A DNA stretch of 64,000 bases from Paenibacillus contaminans (GTDB lineage Bacteria; Bacillota; Bacilli; Paenibacillales; NBRC-103111), in the NCBI RefSeq assembly GCF_003285015.1, contig NZ_QMFB01000007.1, positions 248,001-312,000 on the forward strand. Reading direction: 5' to 3'. Positions 42,766 to 50,964 of this stretch are shown in pieces. Below the pieces are notes generated by a model that had not been told where the DNA came from, searched no databases, and saw only the letters and a program-made list of their open reading frames with translations. The number at the start of each line of letters is the position of its first letter. The first letter of the stretch is position 1. The position numbers and the translations under genes were made by a program.

Positions 42766-45555
42766 ATGCGCTCGATGAAGCTCCGCAGCAAAATCATCGT
42801 GTATTCCGTCGGCGTGCTGCTGCTCAACCTGATTATGATTGGAGTCATTTCCTATAGAATCGCATCGGCGACGATCTATAACGGCATCGTGGACACGAAT
42901 GCGAGTATTGCCGGGCAAACGGCGGACAATATCGATTTTGTGCTGCAGGGGATTGAGCGCGAAACGATTAATGCTTTTGAGGGCGTAGATTTCAACCCCT
43001 ACTTGCAGCCGGCCTCAAGCGTCGAGGAGATTGTGCGCAACAAGACGGAGATGACGCGAATCATTACGCAGTTCATTAACGTTACGGACGATGTAGAGCA
43101 GGTGTATGTGGTCGGGAAGCAAGGCCAGATGTACTCCAATAAGCTTGCCGGGGAAAATGCGCGATTGGATGAAGCTGCGTTTCGCGCTCTGCTGGAGCAA
43201 GGTGACGGCCGGTTTCAATGGTCGTACACCGTGATGGACAACGATGCCGTCAGCCGCAAATTAATCGGCATCAGCCGCGCCATTTATGACAGCAGCGGGT
43301 TATATAACGGATTTGTAGTAGCGCTTTTGAAGGAACGCACGTTCGCCAATTTTTATCCCGATGCAAAAACAAAAACGATGATGCTGGTAGACCGACATAA
43401 CCGGATTATTTCCGCCAACGATCCTGCGCAGATCGGCCAATTGATGCCCGAACCGCTTGCGGTGCCTGCGGGCGTTCATGAACTCCGCACTCTCGGGCAG
43501 GAAACGTTCGTCGTTTCGGCTATTGAATCCCGGTATACCGGATGGAAGCTGTATATCGCGACGCCCTACGAGGATGTCTTCCATGTATTTTTGACCGATC
43601 GAACGGAACTGGCGTTTCTTACGTTTCTATGCCTGTTGCTGTTTAGCGGGGTGATCGTATTCGCGGCTAACCGCTTGCTTGCGCCGTTTCATCAATTGAA
43701 CGAAGCGGTCGACTCCATCAACCGCTCCGCAGCCGCTCCCGCAGCCGGCATCCCTTACTACACGCTCAGTTCCGGATTTTTGGCGCGCGTCCATCTGAAA
43801 ACGAAGCTGGCCTTCGTCTTAATGACCTGTATTGTAACGCCCGTTATCCTGCTGATGATACTATCCTATAGCTTCACGCAGTCGCTGGTCGAGAAGAAGA
43901 TAATTGAAGTGATTACCATAAACGCGCAGCAAACGATGAAAAGGGTGGCTTCCTATACGGCCAATCTGGAGAAGACGGTTTTCTATTTTTACTATGACGA
44001 CCCGTTTATTTCCGCGTTAGGCGGCGGCGTGCCGGTATCGGAGTTTTATTCCGCGCTGGATAAAACCGTTGAGAATGCGTTGAATCGGAAAACGGATATC
44101 GTGTACGTCGATATTTATAATGCGGACATGCAGCGGCTCTATACGTCCAAAAAACGCAGCGAAAGGTTTATGTACCCCGCAGCGGAGCCGGAAACGATCG
44201 AGAAAAACGCCTGGCTGGATACGTATCGGGACGATTACAAAGACGATCTGATCACGTTCGGCAAAAAGATCGGCGATGTGAGGACCGGTCGTATCGTCGG
44301 TTATATTTTTATTACGCTTAAAGAGAAGGAGTTGGCAAAGCTTTATAGCGGAACGCGAACGGAAGGGAACGAATTTTTCGTGATCAACGGTGGCAATCGG
44401 ATCATGTCGCATGCCAATAAACACAAGATCGGGGCGCTGCTTGCGCCGGAGCTGGCGAGTTATATAGATCCAACGGCCTATGAAGGGAAAGCGGTTAGAG
44501 ACGCTAAAGACGGTGAGGTCGTCAGTTACGCCGACATCGGCAATTCGGGATGGAAGCTCGTCAACGTAGCGTCTTTAAGGTCGGCGAAAGAGAGTATGGA
44601 AAAAATATTGCTCTACGACTTGCTCGTCCTGCTCGCCAGCATATTGTCCATCGGGATTTTCGTCATTCGCTATACGGGACGCATCGGCAGGCCGATCAAT
44701 CAATTGACTGCCCAGGTGGTCCGTCTGGCCGAACAATATGTCGGCGACTACGAGCAGGCGCGCGTAGCCGGAGACGAGATCGAGCAATTGCGGAGCAACG
44801 TGTATTTGATGATTTCGAAAATCGACACGTTGATTAAGGAAGTATACGAAATCCGGCTCAAGAAGAACGAAGCGGAATTAAAGCAGAAGGAAGCGGAGCT
44901 GATTACGCTGCAGTCGCAAATCAATCCGCATTTTCTTTACAACACCCTTGAAGTCATCCGCTGGAAGGCGGCCTTCCAGATTGGCGGCGACAATGAAGTG
45001 TCCGATCTGGTGGCGACGTTGTCCGAATATTTCCGGCTCAGCTTGAGTCAAGGCAGACGAACGATTACGCTGGCGGAAGAGCTGGAGCATGTGAACCGGT
45101 ATATCAAAATTATGAGCCACCGGTACAGGGATAAGATCGAGTTCAAATGCGAGGCTTCGGCTGCCGCTTTGACCTGTATCGTCCCGAAAATCACGCTGCA
45201 GCCGATTGTCGAAAATGCTTTGTACCACGGGATCAAGCTGCGGAGCGGCAAAGGAACGATCGCGATTGAAGCGGCAGTGGAGCGGGATGAACTGCGGATT
45301 ACAGTGACGGACGACGGGATCGGCATGGATGAAGAAGGGCTTGCGCGATTGAGTGCACATATTGCCAAGAACGAGGCGCCGGGAGCCGATTACGGCAAAG
45401 GGGGCTACGGGCTGCAAAATATTCAGCAGCGGATTGCCATGCTGTACGGCAGCCAATACGGGCTTGCGATCGCCAGCGCCGCGAACGAGGGAACTTCCGT
45501 GACGATCCGTATGCCGGTGCAGGAGAGCGGCTCCAGCAGTGGCGAAAACGGTTAA
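42766..45555 (+). CDS. YesM-type histidine kinase with two sensor modules
   Basis: A 929-residue kinase. It has two complete sensor units in series: TM about 8-30, an extracellular region to about 280, TM about 283-305, then a second TM (KLAFVLMTCIVTPVILLMIL, about 342-365), a second extracellular region to about 605, TM near 615 and HAMP. The catalytic part has NPHFLYNTLEVIRW (phospho-His about residue 722) and an HATPase domain with PIVENALYHGI and GKGGYGLQNIQQRI. The normal YesM kinase has one sensor of about 580 residues in total, so this is a tandem duplication or fusion. The start ATG 42766 has GAGGCGGTG upstream. Confidence 0.85.
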   Translation: MRSMKLRSKIIVYSVGVLLLNLIMIGVISYRIASATIYNGIVDTNASIAGQTADNIDFVLQGIERETINAFEGVDFNPYLQPASSVEEIVRNKTEMTRIITQFINVTDDVEQVYVVGKQGQMYSNKLAGENARLDEAAFRALLEQGDGRFQWSYTVMDNDAVSRKLIGISRAIYDSSGLYNGFVVALLKERTFANFYPDAKTKTMMLVDRHNRIISANDPAQIGQLMPEPLAVPAGVHELRTLGQETFVVSAIESRYTGWKLYIATPYEDVFHVFLTDRTELAFLTFLCLLLFSGVIVFAANRLLAPFHQLNEAVDSINRSAAAPAAGIPYYTLSSGFLARVHLKTKLAFVLMTCIVTPVILLMILSYSFTQSLVEKKIIEVITINAQQTMKRVASYTANLEKTVFYFYYDDPFISALGGGVPVSEFYSALDKTVENALNRKTDIVYVDIYNADMQRLYTSKKRSERFMYPAAEPETIEKNAWLDTYRDDYKDDLITFGKKIGDVRTGRIVGYIFITLKEKELAKLYSGTRTEGNEFFVINGGNRIMSHANKHKIGALLAPELASYIDPTAYEGKAVRDAKDGEVVSYADIGNSGWKLVNVASLRSAKESMEKILLYDLLVLLASILSIGIFVIRYTGRIGRPINQLTAQVVRLAEQYVGDYEQARVAGDEIEQLRSNVYLMISKIDTLIKEVYEIRLKKNEAELKQKEAELITLQSQINPHFLYNTLEVIRWKAAFQIGGDNEVSDLVATLSEYFRLSLSQGRRTITLAEELEHVNRYIKIMSHRYRDKIEFKCEASAAALTCIVPKITLQPIVENALYHGIKLRSGKGTIAIEAAVERDELRITVTDDGIGMDEEGLARLSAHIAKNEAPGADYGKGGYGLQNIQQRIAMLYGSQYGLAIASAANEGTSVTIRMPVQESGSSSGENG

Positions 45556-45571
45556 AATACTCGACCATTTG

Positions 45572-45614
45572 TTAAACCGCGCTCATTTTTGTACCGGGCG
45601 ACTGTTCCTATAAT
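45572..45614 (+). promoter_or_regulatory. Possible promoter with cre-like site for ABC operon
   Basis: TATAAT at 45609-45614 with a weak -35. TTAAACCGCGCTCA at 45572-45585 fits the CcpA cre consensus (TGWAANCGNTNWCA) with two mismatches. It lies 50-90 nt before the solute-binding gene and would allow carbon catabolite control. Confidence 0.4.
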
Positions 45615-45664
45615 AAAGGTGTACCTCGAAAGAGGCGCACATTATGCTAGGGGGAATGCAGAAT

Positions 45665-47161
45665 ATGAAGAGATGGTTAAGCTTCAAACTGGCGGTTGTA
45701 TTTTCGCTTGTCTGCCTGCTCGTTATTTCCGGCTGCAGCTTCGGGGACCCGAAGCCATCGGAATCGGGACAAACGGTGTCGCCGAGTGCAGCATCAACGC
45801 AAGCACCGACTGGCGATGAAAAGGAGAAGCCGCAGACGGGAATCGCGCTGGATCCGAATAAGAAAGTGAAGCTGCGCTATTACACCGCGTCCGCCTACGA
45901 TCAGGTCGAATTCGATGCGGCTTATCCGGAGTGGCAGAAGCTGCATCCGAACATCGAGGTGGAGCTCGTGCTCGTTTCGGGCAGCGACTTCGCTACAAGC
46001 GTCAAAATGGCGACGATCGCCGGAGAGCAGGTCGATGTCATTTATACGGGAACCAACGATATTGAGCGCGCAAGCCCGGATAGCTTATATTTGCCGCTTG
46101 ACGATTTCGTCAAGAGAGACGGTTGGGATTTAGCTGGGGAATTTGGCGATTACACGAATCAGTTTGTTGTTAGCGGGAAGCTGTACGGGATTCCGCGCGC
46201 TGTAGCGCCGGACGGCGTCTGGTACAACAAAAAGCAATTTGAGGAAGCAGGCTTGCCCGACCCATCTTCCGGCGATTGGACATGGGAGCAATTTTTTGAA
46301 ACCGCCAAGAAGCTGACGAAGTACGACGACAAAGGGAAAATTATACGCTACGGCGTTCAGGATTGGAATTTCGGAACCGGCTCTTTGGCGGACACCGCCC
46401 AGAAAATTGCCTTGTACAGCGGCTGGGAAATGCTGAAGGAGGACGGTTCGTTCAATCCGGATTGGACGAATTTCAAGAAAGCGGTTGACATGCTGTATCG
46501 GGCTGTATATGTGGATAAGTCGATGGCAAGTCCCGCCGAATTGACGGCGAAAAATCTGCATTGGCAAAACGATTATTACAAAGGCGTCAACTCGATGGGC
46601 ATCGGCGGCCGCAATGGCGCGATATTCCAGGACTTGGCGGTCGAGTACGGCCAATTGACGGCGGAAGAAGACGCTGCGGGCTACCATACGTTAGCGCCTA
46701 TGCCAAGATGGGATGCAAGCTCGCCGAAAAAGCAAGCATTCGAAACGGTTGTCGGCGATTCCATATCCAGGCTGACGAAAAATCCGGATGCGGCTTATAC
46801 CTTCATTAAATGGCATGCCACGAAATCGATCGAGCTTGCCTCCAAGGTCGCTCACCGGATGCCGGCGTCCAAGAAGCTGGACAAGAATACGCTGCTGGAA
46901 AATTGGCGTTATTTCAACAATAAGGACGGCAAGCTGACGCAAGGCAAAGAGCGGAACGATCTTTACAGCAGAATGATGGACCCGGAAATCAAGCCGATCT
47001 ACGCCAAAAACTCGATTAAATATGCATACGCGGCGAAAATGAAAATCGAGTTGGAGAAGCATTTGTCGCTTTTGTTCGCGAATGAAACCAAGCTGGACGA
47101 AACGATCGAAAACGCCAAAATCGCGGCCTTCAAAATTTACGAAGCGGAAACGAAAAAATAA
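45665..47161 (+). CDS. Extracellular sugar-binding lipoprotein (CUT1 ABC transporter)
   Basis: A 498-residue lipoprotein with signal MKRWLSFKLAVVFSLVCLL then VISGC (lipid Cys near residue 24), a low-complexity SerThrPro stretch, and a family-1 solute-binding domain from about residue 60 (TASAYDQVEFDAAYPEWQKL, IEVELVLVSGSDF, GGRNGAIFQDL). ATG 45665 has TAGGGGGA 9 nt upstream. It delivers sugars, probably oligosaccharides, to the two permeases downstream. The surrounding enzyme genes suggest glycan breakdown products as the ligand. Confidence 0.85.
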   Translation: MKRWLSFKLAVVFSLVCLLVISGCSFGDPKPSESGQTVSPSAASTQAPTGDEKEKPQTGIALDPNKKVKLRYYTASAYDQVEFDAAYPEWQKLHPNIEVELVLVSGSDFATSVKMATIAGEQVDVIYTGTNDIERASPDSLYLPLDDFVKRDGWDLAGEFGDYTNQFVVSGKLYGIPRAVAPDGVWYNKKQFEEAGLPDPSSGDWTWEQFFETAKKLTKYDDKGKIIRYGVQDWNFGTGSLADTAQKIALYSGWEMLKEDGSFNPDWTNFKKAVDMLYRAVYVDKSMASPAELTAKNLHWQNDYYKGVNSMGIGGRNGAIFQDLAVEYGQLTAEEDAAGYHTLAPMPRWDASSPKKQAFETVVGDSISRLTKNPDAAYTFIKWHATKSIELASKVAHRMPASKKLDKNTLLENWRYFNNKDGKLTQGKERNDLYSRMMDPEIKPIYAKNSIKYAYAAKMKIELEKHLSLLFANETKLDETIENAKIAAFKIYEAETKK

Positions 47162-47234
47162 GTCAAGCGGAGTCGCCTCAAATCCGCGTATACAAGGCGA
47201 TTGACGGCTTGCCTCCAAAAACGGCGGTGGTGGC

Positions 47235-48137
47235 ATGAGAAACGGGCATGTACTGACAAAGAGAAAGTTAAAGAAGGCCGTTGAGGGATATTTGTTTATT
47301 TTGCCTAATTTGGCCGGGTTCCTTATATTTACGTTTTTTTCGATCGGTTTCTCATTGATCGTCAGCTTTACCAATTGGGATTTTACGACCGGACTGGACA
47401 ACATGAGCTTTAACGGTCTCGATAATTTCAAGAAGATGCTGGACGATCGCTGGTTTATCGATTCCATGCTTAATATTTTGTACTTTGCTGCGTTTGTTCC
47501 TTTGCAAATTTTGCTGGCGCTTATCCTTGCCTTTATTATCAACGAAAGCGTTTTCTTCAGCAAAACGATTCGCACGGCATTGTTCCTGCCTTATGTAACG
47601 AATACAGTCATCATTGCGCTTGTTTGGGGAATGCTGCTGAACCCTGGGGAAGGGATCATTAACGGCATGCTTCGGATGTTCGGGATTGACGATCCTCCCG
47701 GATGGCTCGGTAGCAGCGCTTGGGTCAAGCCGGCGGTTATCCTCATGACGACCTGGTCGGGGCTTGGGTTAAACGTCATTTTGTTTCTGTCCGGACTGGT
47801 TGGGATCTCCAAAGAGATATACGAATCGGCGGAGATTGACGGTGTCAAGCCGCTCTCCAAGTTCTGGCATATTACGTTCCCGCTTATTTCGCCGACGACC
47901 TTCTTTGTTGTCATTACTTCGGTGATCGGCGTGTTTCAAGCTTGGTCGCACATTCAGATTTTGACCGGCGGCGGTCCGGGAAGCTCAAGCACGGTTATCG
48001 GATATTACATCTACAAAGCCGCATTCGAGTTCGGCCAGATGGGGTACGCTTCGGCGATGGCCTGGGTATTATTCGTTGTCGTGTTTGTTTTCACCTTGCT
48101 GCAATGGCGTCTACAAAAAAAATGGGTCCATTATTGA
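47235..48137 (+). CDS. Sugar ABC transporter permease (MalF/UgpA type)
   Basis: A 300-residue permease with six TM segments (GYLFILPNLAGFLIFTFFSIGFS first) and the EAA motif IYESAEIDGVKPLSKFWHITFPLISPTTFFV. It pairs with the next gene. No ATPase gene is in the operon, as in most Paenibacillus and Bacillus CUT1 systems that share an MsmX-type ATPase encoded elsewhere. GGTGGTGG precedes the ATG. Confidence 0.9.
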   Translation: MRNGHVLTKRKLKKAVEGYLFILPNLAGFLIFTFFSIGFSLIVSFTNWDFTTGLDNMSFNGLDNFKKMLDDRWFIDSMLNILYFAAFVPLQILLALILAFIINESVFFSKTIRTALFLPYVTNTVIIALVWGMLLNPGEGIINGMLRMFGIDDPPGWLGSSAWVKPAVILMTTWSGLGLNVILFLSGLVGISKEIYESAEIDGVKPLSKFWHITFPLISPTTFFVVITSVIGVFQAWSHIQILTGGGPGSSSTVIGYYIYKAAFEFGQMGYASAMAWVLFVVVFVFTLLQWRLQKKWVHY

Positions 48138-48161
48138 GGCCGTTAGCGGAGGTGACAAACC

Positions 48162-49007
48162 GTGACAAAACGATTGCTTATCGGGAAGCTGACGCGAACG
48201 CTTATTTTGCTGGCATTCAGTTTCGGCATGGTATATCCGTTCCTGTGGATGACGGCGGCCTCGTTCACGGCGGAGCGGAGCATTTTTGAATTCCCGTTCT
48301 CCATGATTCCGAATCCGGTAAACTGGGACGGTTACAAGGCGGTATGGATTAAGCCGGTGCTCGGTTCTTCCATGTGGCTTTATTATTGGAACAGCATCAA
48401 AGTGACGGGCATCGCCATGGTCGGCGCGCTGATCACCTGTTCGTTCGCGGGGTACGCTTACGCAAGAATGCATTTTCCGGGGCGGAACATCATCTTCCTG
48501 CTGCTGCTGGCGACGATGATGATCCCCTCGCAGGTCGTTATGCTACCCAACTTTATGATTTATAAAGAGCTCGGACTCGTCAACACGCATGCGGCGATCT
48601 GGCTGGGCGCTTGTTTGGGCTCTCCGTTCGGGACCTTTTTGTTTAAGCAATATTTCTCGACTCTGCCAAAGGAATTAAATGAAGCGGCGGAGATTGACGG
48701 AGCGGGGCATTTTCGGATTTTTACCCGCATTATGCTGCCGCTGGCGAAGCCTGTTATTGCCACGATGATTATATTCAATTTTATCGGGTATTGGAACAAC
48801 TACGAAGGCGCGCTGATCTATTTGCGGTCGCCTGAGCTGTACACGCTGCCGCTCGCGCTGAAAATGATGTCGGAGGACAAATACTTTGTCCAATATGCAG
48901 GGGTTATGGCAGGCTCGGTAAGTGCCGCATTGCCTATTCTGATCGTATTTATTGCGATGCAAAAGCATTTTATTCAAGGCATAGCGTTCGGCGGCGTGAA
49001 GGGTTAG
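48162..49007 (+). CDS. Sugar ABC transporter permease (MalG/UgpE type)
   Basis: A 281-residue permease starting at GTG with GGAGGTGAC upstream. It has six TM segments and the EAA motif LNEAAEIDGAGHFRIFTRIMLPLAKPVIATM. It forms a heterodimer with the previous protein. Its stop codon is TAG. The next gene starts about 190 nt later. Confidence 0.9.
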   Translation: MTKRLLIGKLTRTLILLAFSFGMVYPFLWMTAASFTAERSIFEFPFSMIPNPVNWDGYKAVWIKPVLGSSMWLYYWNSIKVTGIAMVGALITCSFAGYAYARMHFPGRNIIFLLLLATMMIPSQVVMLPNFMIYKELGLVNTHAAIWLGACLGSPFGTFLFKQYFSTLPKELNEAAEIDGAGHFRIFTRIMLPLAKPVIATMIIFNFIGYWNNYEGALIYLRSPELYTLPLALKMMSEDKYFVQYAGVMAGSVSAALPILIVFIAMQKHFIQGIAFGGVKG

Positions 49008-49193
49008 CAGGATGGAAGGATAGGAGAAGAAAGCTAACAGAATTGCTGAATGGCTGTTTATTCGGCGGCCCAGGGGAATGTGCTTTCTGAATCTTCTGTG
49101 TCGAAACGATTGGTCGGGAGCGGGATGGTGCGTGGCGCAAAACTGGCGACGTGCCGCTCCTGCCGCAGCATAGGCGGAAAACGGAGGAATAGG

Positions 49194-50804
49194 ATGAGAC
49201 AGAGTCAGGAGAAAAATGCGGGATGTATCGGATATTGGCCGCTAGGAACGGATAGCAAAGACTATAGCGGGTTGGGGCGGCACGGTGCGGCCAAAGGCAA
49301 TTTGACGTACGAGGAAGGGGCCGTGTTTGACGGCGTTTCGGCGGCGGTGGAGCTGCCGGATATTCCGGAAACCGACGGAAGTAGGCCGTTCACCTTGTCG
49401 CTTGAGTTTGAAGTGAATGACGGGAAGGGGTTTTTCCCAGGCGGACTCGCGAGCCGATATTCGGAAACGGCGATGGAAGGATGGCATCTGTCCGTGCTGA
49501 GCCAGGCGGGGGTGACGTCGAGTCAGCCGAACTGGCGTAACGCGCAGTTCGGCTGGAGCAGCGGAAAGTCGCCGATCCGTTGGAAAGATTGGGGGAGTCC
49601 GGGCGACTGCCGGTATATCTGTTCCATGTGCGTATACAAGGACAGTTTGTACGTAGGGACGTTCGACGACGCTTCCGACAATCGCGGCCATGTGTACCGT
49701 CTCGGTAAGGACGGCGTCTGGACCGATTGCGGCACTCCCGACAACAGCAACTCGGTCTGGTCGATGGCGGAGTACAACGGGAAGCTGTATATCGGCACGA
49801 TGAAGTACCGGGCATCCGGCTCGGCGCTGCCCGAATCGCCCAATCAGGAGCGGGGCGGCAGCATTTACCGGTATGAAGGCGGCAAGAAATGGACGCTGTT
49901 CGCCCGGTTGCCTGTAGAGAACAATGACAGCGTCGGCGCGCTCACCGTCTATGACGGCAAGCTGATCGCGATGTCGTTTTACCCGTACGGTACTTTTGCG
50001 TTCAGCGAAGACGGTTCCTGCGAATCGCTCGGCTCTCCGGGGCCGGAAGGCAAGACGCGGACGATGACGCTGTCGCCGTTCCGGGGCCAATTGTTCATCG
50101 GCTGCAACGAGAAGCAAGGCGTATCGGCGAGAACGCTTGACGAGCCATGGGCCGACAGCGGCGCCGTGGCAAAATGCGATCAGGTCTATTGCTTCTCGGT
50201 GTTCCATAACGAACTGTTGACGGGTATCTGGCCAGAGGCGCGAATGCTGCGGTATGAGCAGGGGAAAGACTGGAGCGATTTCGGTCTGATGGGGGCGGAG
50301 AAAGAGGTCATGGGCATCTCCGTCTTTAATGGCAAGCTGTACGGCGGGACGCTGCCAGGCGGCCATGTGTACCGCTACGCCGGCGGCGGCCATGAGTGGG
50401 AACTGATCGGCGTGCTGGAGCAGCCGGACCCGAATATTTTGTATCGCCGGGTTTGGACGATGGCGGTGTACGACGGGCAATTATTTGCCGGAACGCTGCC
50501 GGGCGGCAAAGTATGGAGCCTGACGCATGACCCGCTGGCGACCGCAGATGCGAGCCTGTCCGATGGGTGGCACCGGGCGACAGCAGTGTATGATCGGGAG
50601 CGGCTCTCGCTCTATATTGACGGGGAGCTCGCGTCTACAGTTGCGGTTCCACCGCAGGCCAGCGACGAATCCGGCCCCGCCTCCGCGCTGTCGGCGAGCG
50701 GTTTCCCGTTCGTGCTGGGCAAAGGGCCGCAATGCCACTTCTCCGGACGTATTCGCGAGGTTAAGCTGTTCGACCGGGCGCTCGCTGCGAGCGAGATCAG
50801 GTAA
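49194..50804 (+). CDS. LamG/concanavalin-fold protein with inserted beta-propeller-like repeats
   Basis: A 536-residue protein without signal peptide. ATG 49194 has GGAGGAATAGG upstream, while longer in-frame starts lack one. Residues 8-100 are the first half of a LamG domain (IGYWPLGTDSKDYSGLGRHG, VFDGVSAAVELPD). Residues 130-430 contain at least six repeats of the KLYxGTxPxG type (DSLYVGTFDD, GKLYIGTMKY, GQLFIGCNEK, GKLYGGTLPGG, GQLFAGTLPGG). Residues 452-536 finish the LamG fold (SDGWHRATAVYDRERLSLYIDGELA, IREVKLFDRALAASEI). It is a carbohydrate-binding or lectin-like protein in the ABC operon. Export is not visible. Confidence 0.65.
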   Translation: MRQSQEKNAGCIGYWPLGTDSKDYSGLGRHGAAKGNLTYEEGAVFDGVSAAVELPDIPETDGSRPFTLSLEFEVNDGKGFFPGGLASRYSETAMEGWHLSVLSQAGVTSSQPNWRNAQFGWSSGKSPIRWKDWGSPGDCRYICSMCVYKDSLYVGTFDDASDNRGHVYRLGKDGVWTDCGTPDNSNSVWSMAEYNGKLYIGTMKYRASGSALPESPNQERGGSIYRYEGGKKWTLFARLPVENNDSVGALTVYDGKLIAMSFYPYGTFAFSEDGSCESLGSPGPEGKTRTMTLSPFRGQLFIGCNEKQGVSARTLDEPWADSGAVAKCDQVYCFSVFHNELLTGIWPEARMLRYEQGKDWSDFGLMGAEKEVMGISVFNGKLYGGTLPGGHVYRYAGGGHEWELIGVLEQPDPNILYRRVWTMAVYDGQLFAGTLPGGKVWSLTHDPLATADASLSDGWHRATAVYDRERLSLYIDGELASTVAVPPQASDESGPASALSASGFPFVLGKGPQCHFSGRIREVKLFDRALAASEIR

Positions 50805-50853
50805 CGTTAGAAGAATAACAGCCTCACGCCGGAAAGGTGAGCGGTTGAACGCG

Positions 50854-50879
50854 ACGGCAGCCTTATTGCAGGCTGCCGT
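50854..50879 (+). terminator. Hairpin of the GGCTGCC family
   Basis: ACGGCAGCC, 8-nt loop, GGCTGCCGT, 49 nt after the LamG gene. No T tract follows. Confidence 0.5.
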
Positions 50880-50964
50880 CATTCGCGTCGGCCGCGGCCG
50901 CGATGCGGTACATAACGGCCGCATTCCGTTGTAGTTAAAGCTAAATGGACCGAAGGAGATGAAC

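Noticed and set aside
49242..50480. Long open frame (412 codons) on the minus strand opposite the LamG/propeller gene
   Set aside because: It is an antisense shadow of a GC-rich coding gene, has no ribosome binding site and reads as low-quality His/Arg-rich protein. The plus-strand gene has clear domains.
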